From positions 1-26,478 of the IMG/VR virus record IMGVR_UViG_3300035157_000557: a stretch of 26,478 nt of DNA; one strand, written 5' to 3'. Below, piece by piece: positions 22,782 to 26,478 of the stretch. A program made the translations under genes and the position numbers. A model generated the notes under the pieces. That model was not told the origin of the DNA, ran no database searches, and worked only from the letters and a program-made list of their open reading frames with translations. The DNA comes from a virus. Each line of letters starts with the position of its first letter. The first letter of the stretch is position 1.

Positions 22782-25751
22782 TTAAGCCTCTGCCTGAATA
22801 AGGTCTAAACTTACTAAAATACTACGTGAAGTACTATCTTTATTAACAACCCTAGCATATATGGTAGTATTTGGAGTACTTTCATCATTCCACCCAAATA
22901 CTCCTGGTGACATCACATATGTACCACCATTAGCTGCCGTAGAAATAACTTCAGCAATAACACCACTACCAGGTAGAGGATCATTTCCTTCTGCCCTACC
23001 ACCATTACCAATATTATCTGAGGTTCTAGAAGCTTGGTTTGTATATAAAACAATCCAACAGGGAAAACTAACTGTAACTTTTAAAAGATGATATGCTTTA
23101 AATCCAGTAATACTTAAATCACCATATCCATTAGCAGCAATTGATGATGTTGTAGCTGAAGCAGTACTTCTTGTGGCAAGACTACCTCCTCCTCCACCAC
23201 CACTAACAGATTCCCATGCAGGTGGTGTACTAGAACCTTTACTTACTAAAACATAACCAGAAGTTCCATAATCCACTGATCCTACATGCCCTATTCCAAA
23301 AGCACCAGATCTATTAACACAGAATCTTTGAGTACCAGTATTACCAGTTTGAGTTAACTGATCAATAACTCTTATTACAGAATCAGTATCACTACTTCCA
23401 TACACATCAATTCCATATGATTCATTACCATCAGAATTATCAAATTGTAGATGTCCACCCTCTAAAGTTGAATTGACTCTCTTAAGAAGAGTTTCACCAT
23501 TCGATTTAATACGAAGTGTTTCCCAATCTAAAGATCCTTGTGCGAAAAATCTTACATCTCTTTGAGTAGTCGCATCACTAGAAGCAAATATTCCAAAATA
23601 TTGACCCTGATAATTACCATTAAAAAGGAATGGTACATTAGGATCTGTTTCACTACCAGGAATATAAACACCACCACCAGCTGTAATGTTAAATCTATCA
23701 GTTCCGTCTAGATTTACATTAAAGTTTGATGTGACTGAACCAGTATCAATTATTTCAGCATTACTATTACCTTCAGATATCTTATCTGTAGCACCTCCTC
23801 CACCACCAGATGAAGCCATCCATCTGATACCAGTTGATGTAGAGGTTAATACATAACCACTTGTTCCAGCTGAATTTTGATCATCCTTAATAGTAGCAGT
23901 TGATAAATCTAATGTATTCTTAATACTGACACCATCATCAGGATGAATAGTCATATGAGTAGTATAAGGACTATTCTGTTTTTTGAATACCATCAAACCT
24001 CTGGTTTGAAAGTCCCAATCAAATGTTTGTGGATGATTCATTATCCACTTATTAACACTACTAGCGTAACCTATACTGGATTTGAAATTTAAAGTACCAG
24101 AGCTAGGTGCTCCAAACATTATTGAAGTATCTTGTGTCAAATTTAAACTATTGACCATTGGTTCCCAAACACAATCTCCCCAATTATTATTTGGATCTCC
24201 AAATATAGTTAAACTCGGACCACTACCTGTATATGCCGTATCGTTAGTTACTTTAAGTAGAGAACTTCCAGCAAATGATCCACTATTATTATATTGAAAT
24301 TCGGTATCATTTCCACCAGCATTAGAAGAACCTGGAGGACCAGCAGGACCTGGAGGACCACCAGCACCTGGAGGACCAGCAGTTGTTGAAGCAGGACCAG
24401 GAGGACCAGCATTACCAGGAGGACCAGAAGGACCTGGAGGACCTGCTACAGTTGAAGGACTACCTGGAGGACCACCAGCACCTGGAGGACCAGCATTACC
24501 AGGAGGACCACCAGCACCTGGAGGACCAGCAGGTCCAGTACTAGTATCCCATGATAATTGACCAGCAGTATTTGTTTTTAAATAAGAATCAACTGTTGGA
24601 TTCGATTGAGGAAGACTATAAACTTGATTTGTAGTTGATTGACTATTATTTTGTAGTTCAATATACTTAGTGTTAAGACCATTATAAAGTTTAAGTCTCA
24701 CACCCTGACCAGCTACAGATGAATTACCAAACAACTCTACAAGGTTTGTAGGTGTAGTTGTGTCATATTGACCTATCTTTACTCTCTGAAGATTATCAGT
24801 TCTAACTACAGCATATCCTGGATCAGATTGGTTATCAATAACCTCAACATTGGTATTACCTTCTTCTATCTTATCAGTAACACCACCAGCACCTGGAGGA
24901 CCAGCAGTTCCTGGAGGACCAGCATTACCAGGAGTTCCTGGAGGACCGCTAGGACCAGGAGGACCACCAGCAGGTCCAGGAGGACCTGGAGGACCAGCAA
25001 TACCACCAGAACCTGGAGGACCAGCAGGTCCAGCACCTGTTGTTGTACTTGTAGTATCGTACCAAAGATCACCATCACAAACTGTCCAACCACCACCTGG
25101 TGTAGTTGTTGGATCTACATTTTGATAGAATTTATTTCCATAAGCATTACTTGTTGATCCGATTCCAATTGTATCATTGTTGACTACAAAGATTGGACTT
25201 TCACAACTTCTTTCTACACCAGTTTGTTTATATTGTTTTACACCATCAATACTTCCACCACCACCAGATCCAGGAGGTCCAGCAGGACCAGGAGGACCAG
25301 CAACTGTTGATGCAGGACCAGGAGGACCAGCAGGTCCAGGAGGACCACCAGAACCTGGAGGACCAGCAACTGTTGACGCAGGACCAGGAGGACCAGGAGG
25401 ACCACCAGTACCAGCACCACCAGGAGTACCTGACTGTCCTGGAGGACCAGGAGGACCAGGAATACCAGGAGGACCACCAGCAGGTCCAGGAGGACCAGGA
25501 ATACCAGGAGGACCACTAGCAGGACCAGGAGCACCTGGAGGACCAGGAGGTCCAGCAACAGTCGAAGGAGCACCTGGAGGTCCAGCAGGACCAATTAAAC
25601 CAGGAGGACCACCAACACCAGTTCCACCAACAGGACCAGGAGCACCTGGATCAGGTACTCTTCTCCAAACATATCCATCCCATCGCCAAGTAGCGGTTCC
25701 AAAAACATATGTGGCACCTGGTTGAGGATTTTGTGGAAAATTTATAGGCAT
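22782..25751 (-). CDS. Collagen-like fibre protein with interspersed globular modules
   Basis: 989 residues. The N-terminus ([20 protein letters not shown], then [11 protein letters not shown]) resembles fibre-anchor starts of cyanomyoviruses. Collagen-like blocks lie at 36-163, 240-290 and 406-474, separated by globular parts. A module starting TDKI-EGN-N-E-ID occurs at 292 and 655. Linkers of the type SGYVLxSxxxG...W, followed by poly-Gly hinges or collagen, recur near 388, 631 and 831. The C-terminal ~135 residues form a beta-rich tip ([20 protein letters not shown]). Block composition is almost pure GPP, GPA, GSG and GAG, with very little charge, unlike the 842-aa fibre. It is likely a flexible trimeric virion fibre. 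The stop abuts the subtilase start, so the two are translated together. Proline-rich triplets make it a plausible hydroxylase substrate. Confidence 0.85.
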   Translation of the reverse strand: MPINFPQNPQPGATYVFGTATWRWDGYVWRRVPDPGAPGPVGGTGVGGPPGLIGPAGPPGAPSTVAGPPGPPGAPGPASGPPGIPGPPGPAGGPPGIPGPPGPPGQSGTPGGAGTGGPPGPPGPASTVAGPPGSGGPPGPAGPPGPASTVAGPPGPAGPPGSGGGGSIDGVKQYKQTGVERSCESPIFVVNNDTIGIGSTSNAYGNKFYQNVDPTTTPGGGWTVCDGDLWYDTTSTTTGAGPAGPPGSGGIAGPPGPPGPAGGPPGPSGPPGTPGNAGPPGTAGPPGAGGVTDKIEEGNTNVEVIDNQSDPGYAVVRTDNLQRVKIGQYDTTTPTNLVELFGNSSVAGQGVRLKLYNGLNTKYIELQNNSQSTTNQVYSLPQSNPTVDSYLKTNTAGQLSWDTSTGPAGPPGAGGPPGNAGPPGAGGPPGSPSTVAGPPGPSGPPGNAGPPGPASTTAGPPGAGGPPGPAGPPGSSNAGGNDTEFQYNNSGSFAGSSLLKVTNDTAYTGSGPSLTIFGDPNNNWGDCVWEPMVNSLNLTQDTSIMFGAPSSGTLNFKSSIGYASSVNKWIMNHPQTFDWDFQTRGLMVFKKQNSPYTTHMTIHPDDGVSIKNTLDLSTATIKDDQNSAGTSGYVLTSTSTGIRWMASSGGGGGATDKISEGNSNAEIIDTGSVTSNFNVNLDGTDRFNITAGGGVYIPGSETDPNVPFLFNGNYQGQYFGIFASSDATTQRDVRFFAQGSLDWETLRIKSNGETLLKRVNSTLEGGHLQFDNSDGNESYGIDVYGSSDTDSVIRVIDQLTQTGNTGTQRFCVNRSGAFGIGHVGSVDYGTSGYVLVSKGSSTPPAWESVSGGGGGGSLATRSTASATTSSIAANGYGDLSITGFKAYHLLKVTVSFPCWIVLYTNQASRTSDNIGNGGRAEGNDPLPGSGVIAEVISTAANGGTYVMSPGVFGWNDESTPNTTIYARVVNKDSTSRSILVSLDLIQAEA
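24330..24536 (-). repeat. Collagen-like block 3 of the 989-aa fibre
   Basis: About 69 codons (residues 406-474) of GPP, GAG, GNA and GSP triplets, with two STVAGPPG-type interruptions. It links the module ending QLSWDTST to the following globular part. Confidence 0.88.
24882..25034 (-). repeat. Collagen-like block 2 of the 989-aa fibre
   Basis: About 51 codons (residues 240-290) of GPP, GPA, GTP and GNA triplets. There are short Gly-Gly slips but no STVA interruption. Confidence 0.85.
25263..25646 (-). repeat. Collagen-like block 1 of the 989-aa fibre
   Basis: About 128 codons (residues 36-163), the longest block, dominated by GPP, GPA, GIP and GSG. Three copies of the STVAGPPG interruption are present. 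The strong GGN/CCN pattern also leaves a long spurious open frame on the plus strand. Confidence 0.9.
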
Positions 25752-25752
25752 A

Positions 25753-26091
25753 TTATGACCAAGGTAGTGCTTTATTTACTTCTGCTGGTGTTGGAGGAGA
25801 CTTAACAGAATTTATCCATTCCTCCGCATTTGTTTTTGTATCACTTGTAGCAAGTTCATCTGCGATCCAACCCTTAACAATATTCTCTGTTAGACTATTA
25901 TATGCTACGAATCCAGCAGCAGATGTTCCACCAGAACTATCTATAACAAAACAATCATAATTTGTTTGTGTAAGATTTGAAGGATCTGAGTCATCAACAG
26001 AGACAGTTTTGACTGCTACTTGCGAAACAACATTTGTTCCATCGTTTAATACTATTAAGTCAGTAACAGTTTCAGTATGAGTAATTGCCAT
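25753..26091 (-). CDS. Small phage protein, LPW-ending family
   Basis: 112 residues starting MAITHTETVTDLIVLNDGTN. Two beta strands come first (DLIVLND, SQVAVKTVSVDD). The segment FVAYNSLTENIVKGWIADEL (about residues 61-80) then resembles the Y-x-x-LTE...GW signature of a recurrent phage family whose members end in a Pro-rich stretch closing LPW plus one or two residues, as here (SPPTPAEVNKALPWS). That family sits among fibre genes, and I do not know its proven function. It ends one base before the 989-aa fibre start, suggesting co-translation and a possible chaperone or virion role. No membrane segment. Confidence 0.75.
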   Translation of the reverse strand: MAITHTETVTDLIVLNDGTNVVSQVAVKTVSVDDSDPSNLTQTNYDCFVIDSSGGTSAAGFVAYNSLTENIVKGWIADELATSDTKTNAEEWINSVKSPPTPAEVNKALPWS

Positions 26092-26097
26092 GTTAGA

Positions 26098-26105
26098 TAT
26101 TTATT
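26098..26105 (-). promoter_or_regulatory. Possible late-promoter-like AATAAATA box
   Basis: The minus strand reads AATAAATA followed by TCT, sharing ATAAATATCT with the element near 20796-20803. It lies only 6 bases before the ATG of the 112-aa gene, so transcripts starting here would have almost no leader. That lowers confidence despite the match. Confidence 0.3.
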
Positions 26106-26478
26106 TTAGAACTCCATAGCGGTAATAGAGGAACCTTTACAAATATAAAAAGGATTGCTCATACTACTCCAATCATTACCTGTTCCTACCCATCTAGCAT
26201 CAATTTTATATTGAATTGCACTATAAGCACTATTAGTAAGACCAACATCAGGATATTCAAGAGCACCAAAAGAATTAAATCTTTTAGTTTGAGCACTATT
26301 CCCAGACTCACCATAAAGATTAGTACAATCTAATCCAACTCCAAGTTGACCCCAACCACCAGATGTTCCTATTCTTCTCATAATTCTGAAATAAGCATTC
26401 ATACCAGCATCTTCATCAGTATCATTTAGAATTCCATATAAGAAATTAAAATGTCCCCGAACTAAAATATCAGTGCCT
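26106..26478 (-). CDS. Virion structural protein, C-terminal part cut by window edge
   Basis: The frame is open from the window edge to TAA at 26106-26108, giving 124 visible residues. The Met at 26402 is internal: reading upstream continues without a stop through HFNFLYGILNDTDEDAG, so the true start lies outside. The visible part is beta-rich, with aromatic and Gly residues (FRIMRRIGTSGGWGQLGVGL, AIQYKIDARW, NPFYICKGSSITAMEF). It looks like the C-terminus of a fibre or structural protein. Its place upstream of the fibre cluster supports a virion role, but I cannot name the family from the fragment. Confidence 0.7.
   Translation of the reverse strand, partial: GTDILVRGHFNFLYGILNDTDEDAGMNAYFRIMRRIGTSGGWGQLGVGLDCTNLYGESGNSAQTKRFNSFGALEYPDVGLTNSAYSAIQYKIDARWVGTGNDWSSMSNPFYICKGSSITAMEF

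Noticed and set aside
19013-25646. CRISPR-like array from regularly spaced short repeats
   Set aside because: The repeats are codon-level Gly-X-Y triplets inside open reading frames, with no unique spacers.
25177-25725. 182-aa plus-strand open frame with PGGPAGPGG repeats, and similar plus-strand frames at 19187-19459 and 24850-25125
   Set aside because: These are antisense shadows. GGN/CCN collagen codons read as Gly/Pro-rich on the other strand and contain no stops. There is no promoter or ribosome-binding site and the sense genes fully explain the sequence.
26106-26402. A complete 98-aa gene starting at 26402
   Set aside because: The frame continues without a stop to the window edge, so the Met is internal to a larger protein.

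Overview
This window most resembles part of a T4-like marine myovirus of the cyanomyovirus type. Evidence: AT-rich sequence, every gene on the minus strand, many 4-base start/stop overlaps, an S74-tailed structural protein, and several long fibre proteins whose N-termini I recognise from cyanomyoviruses (for example one opening MPLNKLENFIKNTEGR). The species cannot be named from this sequence. Transcription runs from high to low coordinates, and genes run off both ends of the window.

Region A (26478 to 6151) is about 20 kb of virion genes. In order of transcription these are: the C-terminus of a structural protein; a small protein of a phage family ending in LPW-S/A; a 989-aa collagen-like fibre; a 659-aa subtilisin-like protease; an 842-aa collagen-like fibre with a tail-collar tip and seven HxH motifs; a prolyl-4-hydroxylase-type 2-oxoglutarate/Fe(II) dioxygenase; a 71-aa unknown; a 2020-aa structural protein with an S74 intramolecular chaperone; a 627-aa fibre; and a 1059-aa Gly/Cys-rich adhesin-like protein. 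Late-promoter-like NATAAATA boxes precede three of these genes. The hydroxylase instead has a bacterial sigma70-type promoter.

Region B (6150 to 5119) looks like a self-contained transcription unit: a consensus sigma70 promoter, two short genes and an intrinsic terminator. The genes carry the two complementary halves of one DNA methyltransferase, in swapped order (the NPPY half first, the SAM-binding motif I half second). The promoter places the predicted transcript start at or next to the first ATG.

Region C (5118 to 1) is a tightly packed operon starting at an extended -10 promoter: SF2 helicase, a conserved phage protein, a beta-type DNA methyltransferase (TSPPY), a 46-aa protein, orotate phosphoribosyltransferase (pyrE) and seven small unknowns, most joined by ATGA overlaps.

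The most striking system is the neighbourhood of two GPP-rich collagen-like fibres, a prolyl 4-hydroxylase homologue and a subtilase. It suggests (inference) that the phage hydroxylates and perhaps proteolytically matures its own collagen-like fibres. The second is the split, order-swapped methyltransferase cassette. No gene-free stretch exceeds about 65 bases. I saw no tRNA, CRISPR array or insertion sequence.
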